DNA from: Pseudomonadota bacterium | GTDB taxonomy: Bacteria > Pseudomonadota > Alphaproteobacteria > Rhizobiales > Rhizobiaceae | NCBI GenBank assembly: GCA_023404095.1 | Contig: JAEYDD010000033.1 | Coordinates: forward strand, 1-64,000 | Length of the DNA stretch: 64,000 nt | Direction of reading: 5' to 3' | Shown: positions 18,114-25,332 of the stretch, in pieces | Numbering within the stretch: position 1 is the stretch's first letter | Layout: each line of letters begins with the position of its first letter | The notes under the pieces: model-generated | Told to the model about the DNA's origin: nothing | The model's input: only the letters and a program-made list of their open reading frames with translations | The model's database searches: none | Made by a program: the position numbers and the translations under genes

Positions 18114-18459
18114 ATTGGGGCGACTTCCTATAGGAGCATGGAGGCGAATTCCCGCTCGCAGGCGAGCGATCTAACGGTCCGAGCGCGCCGAGCTTTCTCA
18201 GGATGAGATCGTTGGGGATCGTCGCCAGCCGCCATCGGACGACACATCGCTGCGGGAGGTTGGCGGTTTCGAGGTCGGTCAGCGCAACATCGCTTGGCCA
18301 GGCCGATGCCTTGGCGGTCGTGATCATCGCCACGACGCTTGATTTGTTCCGCTCATTGAATTGCGGTCCCGACAGGATGACGGCCGGCCGGCGTTTTAGC
18401 ACGGGGACGTCGGCGAACGGGAAGGGGACTACGACGGTCTCATATCGCTCACAGATCAC
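18112..18459 (-). CDS. PemK/MazF-family toxin-like protein
   Basis: 115 aa. The pattern (VVVPFPFADVPVLKRRPAVI, SSVVAMITT, then CVVRWRLATIP and NDLILRKLGAL) fits the PemK/MazF endoribonuclease fold, in which the RRPAVIL region and the VVAMITT strand shape the active site. Such toxins cut mRNA when released from their antitoxin. The start overlaps the end of the upstream gene by 11 bases, as is common in toxin-antitoxin operons where antitoxin comes first. The C-terminal tail after residue 100 is proline/serine-rich and unlike the core family. Toxicity is inferred only. Confidence 0.8.
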   Translation of the reverse strand: MICERYETVVVPFPFADVPVLKRRPAVILSGPQFNERNKSSVVAMITTAKASAWPSDVALTDLETANLPQRCVVRWRLATIPNDLILRKLGALGPLDRSPASGNSPPCSYRKSPQ

Positions 18460-18802
18460 GGAAGGCCGCCTCGTCCTCTTCGCTTTCCCATTCCGGGAAC
18501 AGGGGCGCGACGTTGGCGATATAGTCGTCCGCCAGCCGGACCTCGCGAAGATCGATCGTTTGGCCGCGACGTTCGCGATACCAATTGGACCATACCTCCT
18601 TCATACTGCCTTCCGGCCGGATCGCTTCCGTCGGGCGCCCGTCCTTGCCGGTCCGCATGCGTATCCAGCGGCCTACGACGCCATCGGCCTCCAGGTTTAT
18701 GTATTCCTCGTCGCGCATCGCCCTGAGGCGATCCCGCAACTCGTTGCCTTCGACATGCTTGATCCAGATCGCGACGTCTGAGATTCTGACCTGTGTTGTC
18801 AC
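18449..18802 (-). CDS. Hypothetical protein, candidate antitoxin of the PemK-like gene
   Basis: 117 aa, rich in charged residues, with no recognised DNA-binding motif of the AbrB, MazE or RHH type. A tryptophan/arginine-rich centre (GRWIRMRTGKDGRP, VWSNWYRERRG) precedes an acidic C-terminus (FPEWESEEDEAAF) that could mimic RNA and block a toxin active site. It is translationally coupled to the toxin-like gene by an 11-base overlap. The partner role rests on gene order and overlap only, and the family is unknown to me. Confidence 0.65.
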   Translation of the reverse strand: MTTQVRISDVAIWIKHVEGNELRDRLRAMRDEEYINLEADGVVGRWIRMRTGKDGRPTEAIRPEGSMKEVWSNWYRERRGQTIDLREVRLADDYIANVAPLFPEWESEEDEAAFRDL

Positions 18803-18826
18803 GCCTAATCCTTCCCGTGCGTTCTA

Positions 18827-18857
18827 TTGTCAGGGGGGGGCTATGGGGGGGTATAAT
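18827..18857 (+). promoter_or_regulatory. Promoter-like element with two poly-G tracts in the spacer
   Basis: TTGTCA at 18827-18832 and TATAAT at 18852-18857 are separated by 19 bases, which contain G8 (18833-18840) and G7 (18845-18851). It lies in the divergent region between the toxin-antitoxin-like genes and apt, pointing towards apt. A 19-base spacer is longer than the 17-base optimum; loss of one or two G residues would improve it. Confidence 0.45.
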
Positions 18858-18975
18858 ATCATTTCATTGGCCCATGACTAGCCTGAGGCCGATTTGCCGC
18901 CGGCTGCGGGATGGACAATGCGGCACGCAGAGGCCAAGTATGCAGCCGCAACCACAACAGGCCCAACGGACCATC

Positions 18976-19518
18976 ATGACTACGCTCCAGGACGAACTGA
19001 TCGCCGCCATCCGCAACATTCCCGATTATCCGAAACCCGGGATCATGTTCCGGGACATCACGACGCTGCTCGGCAATCCGCGCGCGTTCCGCCGCGCGGT
19101 CGACGAGCTCGTCCATCCCTATGCCGGAACCGGAATCGCTCAGGTCGTGGGCATCGAGGCGAGGGGTTTCATCCTGGGTGGAGCCATGGCGCACCAGCTT
19201 TCCTCCGGCTTCATCCCGATCCGCAAGAAGGGCAAGCTGCCGCGCGAGACCGTCAGCATCGCCTACAGCCTGGAATACGGTGTGGACGAGATGGAGGTCC
19301 ACAAGGACGCCCTGAAGCCCGGCGACAAGGTCATTCTCGTCGACGACCTGATCGCAACGGGCGGGACGGCGGTTGCCGCCGCCAACCTCATCCGCCAGCT
19401 CGGCGCGGATATCGTTGCGGCCTGCTTTGTCATCGACCTGCCGGAACTCGGCGGGCGCGCGAAGCTGGAGGCACTGGATGTCGAGGTGCGCACGCTCGTC
19501 GCCTACGAGGGGCATTGA
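18976..19518 (+). CDS. apt: Adenine phosphoribosyltransferase
   Basis: 180 aa. Converts adenine and PRPP into AMP and pyrophosphate (purine salvage, cytoplasm). Visible motifs: IPDYPKPGIMFRDITTLL at about 14-31, GIEARGFILGGAMAH at about 56-70 and the PRPP loop VILVDDLIATGGTA at about 117-130. The start at ATG 18976 gives the normal family length; an in-frame ATG at 18940 would add a glutamine-rich tail that is not expected. Confidence 0.96.
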   Translation: MTTLQDELIAAIRNIPDYPKPGIMFRDITTLLGNPRAFRRAVDELVHPYAGTGIAQVVGIEARGFILGGAMAHQLSSGFIPIRKKGKLPRETVSIAYSLEYGVDEMEVHKDALKPGDKVILVDDLIATGGTAVAAANLIRQLGADIVAACFVIDLPELGGRAKLEALDVEVRTLVAYEGH

Positions 19519-19575
19519 GCCATAGCCCTTTGCAAACTTCCCCACCAAGGGGGAGGTCGCAGCCGTGGATCGATT

Positions 19576-19821
19576 TCACAATCGCCCTTCACGAATGCCG
19601 ATAAGGGTGACCAAGGCAGCAATGGTTGTAAGGTTCAGCAGGCCAAGCGCCAGGAACAGCCTCGCGTGGTTTTTCCTATGGAGGAAGAACCAAGACATGT
19701 AGTTCGGATCACGCTTCAGCTGCGGCGTGTCCTTAATCGCGATGTATCCTACGATGCCAATGAAGGCTGCCGCGCCAAATAAGAAGAAAAGGCCAAGAAC
19801 GTCTATGGCGATATTGAGCAT
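19576..19821 (-). CDS. Small two-helix membrane protein, hypothetical
   Basis: 81 aa. Two hydrophobic segments (about residues 4-27, IDVLGLFFLFGAAAFIGIVGY, and about 53-74, LFLALGLLNLTTIAALVTLI) separated by a polar loop with two tryptophan/tyrosine residues. Not recognised. Its start is 27 bases downstream of the MaoC gene at 19849, so it may be the last gene of that unit. Confidence 0.55.
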   Translation of the reverse strand: MLNIAIDVLGLFFLFGAAAFIGIVGYIAIKDTPQLKRDPNYMSWFFLHRKNHARLFLALGLLNLTTIAALVTLIGIREGRL

Positions 19822-19848
19822 GGCATCCCTGCGGCAGCACTAGAGGTG

Positions 19849-20316
19849 TCAGACAAATTCCAGCACGGTGCTTTCGAAACGGATGACCGGTTCGCCGTGC
19901 TGGTTGATGCCCTCGCACAGGATCGTGCAGAGGATCCTGTCGGTCCGCGAGCGGTGCTCGCGGGCATCGAGCAACGTCACCGAATAGGTGATGGTGTCCC
20001 CGGCAAAGACCGGCCTGAACCAGCGCAGGTCGCGAAAGCCGGAGGAGGGGCCGAGCTCGGGCGGGGTGCGGCCTTCATGTTTCAGCCGCGCATATTCGGC
20101 GTTCCAGAACGCCACGAACGTCTTCATCCATCCAGCACAGGTATGCCAGCCGGAGGCGCACAGGCCGCCGAACAGCGAATGCCGCGCCGCTTCCGCATCG
20201 ACGTGGAAGGGCTGCGGGTCGAACTGGCGGGCATAGCACACGATGTCGTCCGCGGAAAAATGAAGGCTGCCGAGAACCACCTTCTCGTTGAGGGCGTAGA
20301 GTTCAGCCATGCGCAT
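19849..20316 (-). CDS. MaoC-family hot-dog dehydratase, second of a pair
   Basis: 155 aa. The catalytic hydratase-2 signature FDPQPFHVD (Asp and His five apart) is present near residues 32-40, followed by GLCASGWHTCA and FRPVFAGDTITYS. MaoC proteins hydrate or dehydrate acyl-CoA esters as hot-dog dimers. It overlaps the preceding MaoC gene by 14 bases, with GGGAGG nine bases before its ATG, so the two are probably co-translated. Substrate unknown; mesaconyl/methylmalyl-CoA or enoyl-CoA hydration are options. Confidence 0.88.
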   Translation of the reverse strand: MRMAELYALNEKVVLGSLHFSADDIVCYARQFDPQPFHVDAEAARHSLFGGLCASGWHTCAGWMKTFVAFWNAEYARLKHEGRTPPELGPSSGFRDLRWFRPVFAGDTITYSVTLLDAREHRSRTDRILCTILCEGINQHGEPVIRFESTVLEFV

Positions 20317-20770
20317 GGGCGGCGGCCTCCCGAGCTTCGGTGCGGATCATGTTGGCGTAGTCGCACAGCGCAACCGTCTCGCCATGCTGGTTTATCACCT
20401 GGGCGACGAAGCGGACGATGCCGATTTCCGGACGGGAGCGCGAGAGGCGCGCCTCCGTCACGGTGCAATGACCCGAAAGCGTATCACCGGCAAACACCGG
20501 TCGTTTCCATTGCATGGCGCTGACGCCCGGCGAACCTTCTGCGGCGGTGTTGTTGATATAGCTGTCACAGAGCATGCGCATCATCATGGCGCTGGTGTGC
20601 CAACCGGAGGCAGCCAGTCCGCCGAGGATGCTGGCCCTGCCGGCGGCTTCGTCGACGTGCATCGGCTGCGGGTCGAACTCGCGGGCAAAGGCAACGATTT
20701 CCTCGGCCGTGACGGTGCGCGACGGAAAATCGAAGCGCCGGCCTACGGGGAAATCCTTGAAACTGAGCAT
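20303..20770 (-). CDS. MaoC-family hot-dog dehydratase, first of a pair
   Basis: 155 aa from the ATG at 20770 (GGGAGG just upstream). Signature FDPQPMHVDEAAGR near residues 30-43 with the Asp/His pair, GLAASGWHTSAMMMRML and KRPVFAGDTLSGH. Same length and clear similarity to the downstream overlapping gene, so this is a tandem duplication. The pair could form heterodimers as in two-subunit R-hydratases. Confidence 0.88.
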   Translation of the reverse strand: MLSFKDFPVGRRFDFPSRTVTAEEIVAFAREFDPQPMHVDEAAGRASILGGLAASGWHTSAMMMRMLCDSYINNTAAEGSPGVSAMQWKRPVFAGDTLSGHCTVTEARLSRSRPEIGIVRFVAQVINQHGETVALCDYANMIRTEAREAAAHAHG

Positions 20771-20910
20771 CGCGTCGCCTCCCTGACTGCGCTGGACCGA
20801 ACCGGGCCGGAGTATGGCCACTGGCCACTGGTCATGCGTAGCAGATTTATGTACCACCGGTCTTGCAATCAAAAAGAGCGGATGGGCCGAAATATGACGG
20901 AAACGACTTG

Positions 20911-22008
20911 ATGACGGAACTCGAAGAAGCGCTGCGACGGGCGGCGGGGCAAGGCATTATCAGCGATGGCCAGGTTACAGGCCTTGCAACCTACCTGCAG
21001 GCGCACGGCAGCTATGTCTCCACGACACCGGCAATCGATGCGGAGGGCTTCGCTGCCCCGCCGCGCGACATCGAGGATACGGAGTCGCCGCGCTTCGTTC
21101 GCGGCTTCCACGACGTGCTGATCACCATCGGCGTCGTGGTGGCGCTCATAGGCCTCAGTGGCCTTGCCAGCGTGCTGGCGCTCATCCCGGCCGTGCTGGT
21201 GCTCAGCGAGGTGCTGGTGCGCCGGCAGCGGCTGGCGCTGCCGGCCTTCGCGCTGACGATCGCCTTCGTGCAGGGGGCCGGATACCTGATCGCGACGGCG
21301 CTCGGGCCGTTCGGCGAGGGCTGGAACGCGGTGACCTACGCTTGCGCGTTCTTGGCGAGCTATCCGGTGCTGCTCGGGCTGTACTACTGGCGCTACCGGG
21401 TGCCGCTGGCGCTGGCGCTGACGTTGATTTCAGCCTTTGCGCTGGCTGTTCTGCTCGTTCTGGTTCTTTTTGGAAAGATTGCCGGCACCGACCAGTTCAT
21501 TGTCGACCACAGCCTCGTGGCTGCCCTGGTCTTCCTGACCGCAGCCCTTGGCCTCTTTGCCGTCGCCATGCGCTACGACCTGTCGGATCCGCAGCGGCAG
21601 ACGCGCCGTTCGGACATCGCCTTCTGGCTGCATCTGGGGGCCGCGCCCTTCCTCCTCTATGCGATGTTGGCCTTCGTGTTCATCAACCGCTTTTCGGGAG
21701 ACTGGTGGGGCAGGGAGACGACCTATCTGCAGGCCGGGATGGTCATCGCCATCGTCTGCGTGTTCATGCTGGTGGGGCTTGTAATCGACCGGCGCGCCTT
21801 CGTGACGTCGGGGCTTCTGTCGCTCGGCCTTTCGATCTGGACGCTGCTGCGCGAAAACGCCTTCGAGGCTTCGAGCTACGTCTATGTCACGATCCTGTCG
21901 GTGGGCATCGTCGTGCTCGGCGTCGGCATCTTCTGGCCGGCGCTGCGGCGCTTCGTCATGGGCTTCATGCCTGGGGAGATTTCCTCAAGGCTGCACGCCG
22001 TCCACTGA
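20911..22008 (+). CDS. DUF2157-type polytopic membrane protein
   Basis: 365 aa. A short N-terminal soluble region (LEEALRRAAGQGIISDGQ, a predicted helix typical of DUF2157 proteins) is followed by about ten hydrophobic helices from residue 70 to 350. No catalytic motif is visible. The start is set at ATG 20911; upstream codons look non-conserved. Function unknown; related proteins are annotated only as membrane proteins. Confidence 0.75.
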   Translation: MTELEEALRRAAGQGIISDGQVTGLATYLQAHGSYVSTTPAIDAEGFAAPPRDIEDTESPRFVRGFHDVLITIGVVVALIGLSGLASVLALIPAVLVLSEVLVRRQRLALPAFALTIAFVQGAGYLIATALGPFGEGWNAVTYACAFLASYPVLLGLYYWRYRVPLALALTLISAFALAVLLVLVLFGKIAGTDQFIVDHSLVAALVFLTAALGLFAVAMRYDLSDPQRQTRRSDIAFWLHLGAAPFLLYAMLAFVFINRFSGDWWGRETTYLQAGMVIAIVCVFMLVGLVIDRRAFVTSGLLSLGLSIWTLLRENAFEASSYVYVTILSVGIVVLGVGIFWPALRRFVMGFMPGEISSRLHAVH

Positions 22009-22067
22009 CGACGTGCAATTGAACATTTCTCGGTGGTCGCGCCGGCGCGGCCACCGAGGAAACGGCA

Positions 22068-23171
22068 TCAGGTGTTGAAGCGGAAGTGGATGACGTCGCC
22101 GTCCTGGACGACGTATTCCTTGCCTTCGTCGCGGCCCTTGCCGGCTTCCTTGGCGCCGACTTCGCCCTTGTAGGCGATGTAGTCGTCGTAGGAGATGGTG
22201 AAGGCACGGATGAAGCCGCGTTCGAAATCGGTATGGATGACGCCTGCGGCCTGCGGCGCCTTGGTGCCACGGACGATGGTCCAGGCGCGTGTTTCCTTCG
22301 GGCCGACGGTGAAATAGGTGATCAGGTCAAGGAGGTGGTAGCCTGCACGGATCAGGCGGTCGAGGCCTGCTTCTTCAAGGCCGAGCGCCGACAGGAATTC
22401 TGCGGCTTCTTCTTCCGGCAACTGCGCGACCTCGGATTCGATCGCAGCCGAGATGACCACGCATTCGGCGCCCTGTTCCTTGGCCATGGCGGCGACGGCC
22501 TCGGTATGCGTGTTGCCGGTCGATGCGTCGGCCTCGGCGACATTGCAGACATAGAGAACCGGATGCGAGGTCAGAAGGTTGAGCCCCTTCAGGATGTCGA
22601 TCTCTTCAGGTGCGAGTGTCTTCAGGAGGAGGCGGGCCGGTTTGCCGTCCTGCAGCAGCTTGATCACGGCTTCCATCACCGGCAGCTGCGCGATGGAATC
22701 CTTGTCCTTGCCCGTGGCGCGCTTGCGGGTCTGCTCAACGCGGCGCTCAAGGCTTTCAAGATCGGCGAGCATCAGTTCGGTCTCGATCGTGTCAGCGTCG
22801 CCAACCGGGTTGATGCGGCCCTCGACATGGGTGATGTCATCGTCTTCGAAGCAGCGCAGGACATGCACGACCGCGTCGACTTCGCGGATGTTGGCGAGAA
22901 ACTTGTTGCCGAGGCCTTCGCCCTTCGAAGCCCCGCGGACGAGGCCGGCGATATCGACGAAGGAGATGCGGGTCGGGATGATTTCCTTGGAGCCCGCGAT
23001 GGCTGCGAGCTTCTGCATGCGCGCGTCCGGAACGGCAACCTCGCCGGTGTTGGGCTCGATCGTGCAGAAGGGATAGTTGGCCGCCTGTGCTGCCGCCGTT
23101 TTCGTCAGCGCGTTGAAGAGAGTGGACTTGCCAACATTCGGCAGCCCGACGATACCGCATTTGAAACCCAT
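22068..23171 (-). CDS. ychF: Redox-regulated ATPase YchF (OLA1 family)
   Basis: 367 aa. Obg-like P-loop protein: G1 GLPNVGKST at about residues 8-16, FVDIAGLVRGASKGEGLGN (G3, about 67-85) and NVAEAD in place of the NKxD motif, the change that gives this family ATP preference. The C-terminal TGS domain ends VVQDGDVIHFRFN. It binds ribosomes and is linked to stress responses. The start is at ATG 23171 (MGFKCG); the upstream open frame is not conserved. Confidence 0.96.
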   Translation of the reverse strand: MGFKCGIVGLPNVGKSTLFNALTKTAAAQAANYPFCTIEPNTGEVAVPDARMQKLAAIAGSKEIIPTRISFVDIAGLVRGASKGEGLGNKFLANIREVDAVVHVLRCFEDDDITHVEGRINPVGDADTIETELMLADLESLERRVEQTRKRATGKDKDSIAQLPVMEAVIKLLQDGKPARLLLKTLAPEEIDILKGLNLLTSHPVLYVCNVAEADASTGNTHTEAVAAMAKEQGAECVVISAAIESEVAQLPEEEAAEFLSALGLEEAGLDRLIRAGYHLLDLITYFTVGPKETRAWTIVRGTKAPQAAGVIHTDFERGFIRAFTISYDDYIAYKGEVGAKEAGKGRDEGKEYVVQDGDVIHFRFNT

Positions 23172-23381
23172 GGAATGGTCCGTCCGTGTCTGGAAATCTT
23201 TGCCCTCGCTATGGGGGAAGGGCGGGGCATGGTCAAGTCTGCCGCGCGGCAAATGCGGGAAGCGGGCCTGAAGCGGCCTCTGAAAAGGGCAAGATCGCCC
23301 CTCGCCCTTGCGGCGCGGCGGCCAGCGTTGCAAGATGCAAGGCCAAGAGAGAGTGGCATCGTCATCAGGAGAGGTCCTCCG

Positions 23382-23693
23382 ATGGGCAGCAAGGACAGTG
23401 CGCTGAAGCCGAAGACGGCAACGAAGCCGAGGCTCAGGCGCCCGCGACTTTACAAGGTCATTCTGGTCAACGACGACTACACGCCCCGCGAGTTCGTCAT
23501 CCTCGTCCTGCGTGCGGTGTTCCGAATGTCCGAGGAGACCGGCTACCGGGTGATGATGACGGCGCACAAGCTTGGCACGTGCGTGGTGGTCGTCTGCGCG
23601 CGCGACATTGCCGAGACCAAGGCGACCGAAGCGACCGATCTCGCCAGGGACGCAGGTTTTCCGCTGATGTTTACGACCGAGCCGGAAGAATAG
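23382..23693 (+). CDS. clpS: ATP-dependent Clp protease adaptor ClpS
   Basis: 103 aa. Core motifs VILVNDDYTPREFVILVL (about residues 26-43) and MMTAHKLGTCVVVVCARDIAETKA (about 58-80) form the N-degron binding pocket and the ClpA-docking face. It hands N-end-rule substrates to ClpAP. The usual HxxG reading MxxxHxxG is preserved as MTAHKLG. Alphaproteobacteria often carry two ClpS copies; the basic N-terminal extension (KPRLRRPRLYK) may mark this as ClpS2. AGGAGAGG precedes the ATG. Ends seven bases from convergent pth. Confidence 0.9.
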   Translation: MGSKDSALKPKTATKPRLRRPRLYKVILVNDDYTPREFVILVLRAVFRMSEETGYRVMMTAHKLGTCVVVVCARDIAETKATEATDLARDAGFPLMFTTEPEE

Positions 23694-23700
23694 AGTCCGG

Positions 23701-24414
23701 CTACTCGGACTTGCCCAACAGCTTTTTCAGCATTTCCGCCATCGGGCCGCTTGCGGGAAGGACCTTGGGCTGCGCGGTGTTGCGCGCCTGACGGATGTGC
23801 GACTGGGCGGCCGGTTTCTGCTGAGCCTTCGGCTTTTCCTCGACGGTCCCGCCGACGGCGAGCGCCAGCTTGTTCATCAGTTGCGAATCCTCGCCGCGTA
23901 CCAGCATGTCGGCGTTGAGCGCAAGTTCGTCGAGGAGCGGGTCGAGCCAGCCGTGGTCGGCCTTGGCGAAATCGCCGAGCACATGGTTGTGCACCATCTC
24001 CTTGACGCCGGGGTGGCCGATGCCGAGGCGCAGACGGCGATAGTCCTTGCCGCAATGGGCGTCGAGCGACTTGACGCCGTTGTGGCCGCCGTGGCCGCCA
24101 CCGGTCTTGATGCGCGCCTTGCCCGGCGCAAGGTCGAGTTCGTCGTAGATGGCCACCACATCTTTCGCGGCAAGCTTGTAGAAGCGCATCGCCTCGCCGA
24201 CGGCTTCGCCGGACAGGTTCATGAAGGTCTGCGGCTTGATCAGCAGAACCTTCTCACCCGCAAGCTCGCCTTCCGCGATCTCGCCCTTGAACTTCCTCGA
24301 CCAGGGAGAGAACGGGTTCTTGCGATGGATGGCATCGACCGCCATGAAGCCGATGTTGTGGCGGTTGGCGGCATATTTGGGGCCGGGATTGCCAAGGCCT
24401 GCAATGATCAGCAT
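23701..24414 (-). CDS. pth: Peptidyl-tRNA hydrolase
   Basis: 237 aa from ATG 24414. Releases tRNA from stalled peptidyl-tRNA in the cytoplasm. Catalytic His in NRHNIGF (about residue 20), the substrate-binding KPQTFMNLSG (about 66-75), YDELDL (Asp) and GGGHGGHNGVKS are all seen. A C-terminal extension of about 45 residues, rich in lysine, glutamine and alanine, exceeds the E. coli length and is common in rhizobia. Normally follows rplY in these genomes; here the two are 3.5 kb apart with a c-di-GMP module in between. Confidence 0.95.
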   Translation of the reverse strand: MLIIAGLGNPGPKYAANRHNIGFMAVDAIHRKNPFSPWSRKFKGEIAEGELAGEKVLLIKPQTFMNLSGEAVGEAMRFYKLAAKDVVAIYDELDLAPGKARIKTGGGHGGHNGVKSLDAHCGKDYRRLRLGIGHPGVKEMVHNHVLGDFAKADHGWLDPLLDELALNADMLVRGEDSQLMNKLALAVGGTVEEKPKAQQKPAAQSHIRQARNTAQPKVLPASGPMAEMLKKLLGKSE

Positions 24415-24542
24415 CGGACGCGCTCTTGGGGTGACAGTCGTTCGTCCCGTTCCCACAGCCAATCGCGGCCGATGTCAACCGTTTTCTATGGCCGAAGATG
24501 GTCGGGACGCCTGCGCCTGCGCTGATGGCGCCTCTCAACGCC

Positions 24543-25322
24543 TCACTCTGTGCCGGCGACCGCACGACCGGTCCTTCCTGTTGGCGGCAGGCCGTACCGG
24601 GCGAAGATCGCATCCTGCTCGCCGCTCTCGATCAGCGTGTCGAGTGCCCCCTGCAGGGCCGCGACGGTCTTGGGCGCCATGTTGAGATTGCAGGCCAGGC
24701 CGTAGACCTGTCCGTCCATCAGTAGGGCCGTGTCGATTGCAGCGCCCTCGGAGACAAGCTTGTCGTAGGTCTTCAGGGAGGTCGGCATCAGGTCTATACG
24801 GCCGTTCTCCAGCTTGCCGAGCGTGATGGCGAGCTCGGTTGCAAGGTCGATATCGCCAAAGCCGCGCGCCTTCAGGAAATCGAAGGCGAAATCGCCGCGC
24901 TGAGCCCCGACCCGCAGGCGGCGGGCATCCTCCAGCGTCTTCACATCGATGGAGCTTCCCCTGCGTTTGACCATGACCATGGTGTCGATGAGAAGCGGCT
25001 CGACCCAGCGAAACCGGGCGTGCCGCTCGCTATTGTGGCCGGTGGTGAAGACGCAGTGGTCGCTCTGCCGTTCCACCAGCATCAGGGCACGCGCCCACGG
25101 CATGATCTCCATGCGGTAGGCGATGCCGGCCATTGCCGCGATCCGGTGGACCTGATCGACGGCAATGCCCTTGATGGCGCCGTCTTCGGAGTAATTGTAC
25201 GGTGCGTATTCCTCGGTGACGAAGACAATTTCGGCAGCTCGCGCCGCAGGAGCGATGGTGGCGGCACTCGCTGCGACAAGGAAGGCTAGAAGCAGAAAAC
25301 GTCCCATTCGTACCATTGTCAC
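24543..25322 (-). CDS. Periplasmic solute-binding protein (SBP_bac_3 type), partner of the GGDEF-EAL gene
   Basis: 259 aa with a clear signal peptide (MGRFLLLAFLVAASAAT... ARAAE). The mature protein begins EIVFVTEEYAPYNY, a typical family-3 binding-protein start, and shows the hinge-type motif DVKTLEDARRLRVGAQRGD. No permease or ATPase genes are near. It starts 10 bases after the GGDEF-EAL gene on the same strand, so the pair is probably one operon. A role as a periplasmic ligand sensor for the cyclase/phosphodiesterase is an inference; an orphan amino-acid binding protein is the alternative. Confidence 0.85.
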   Translation of the reverse strand: MTMVRMGRFLLLAFLVAASAATIAPAARAAEIVFVTEEYAPYNYSEDGAIKGIAVDQVHRIAAMAGIAYRMEIMPWARALMLVERQSDHCVFTTGHNSERHARFRWVEPLLIDTMVMVKRRGSSIDVKTLEDARRLRVGAQRGDFAFDFLKARGFGDIDLATELAITLGKLENGRIDLMPTSLKTYDKLVSEGAAIDTALLMDGQVYGLACNLNMAPKTVAALQGALDTLIESGEQDAIFARYGLPPTGRTGRAVAGTE

Positions 25323-25332
25323 TCCCGATCCT

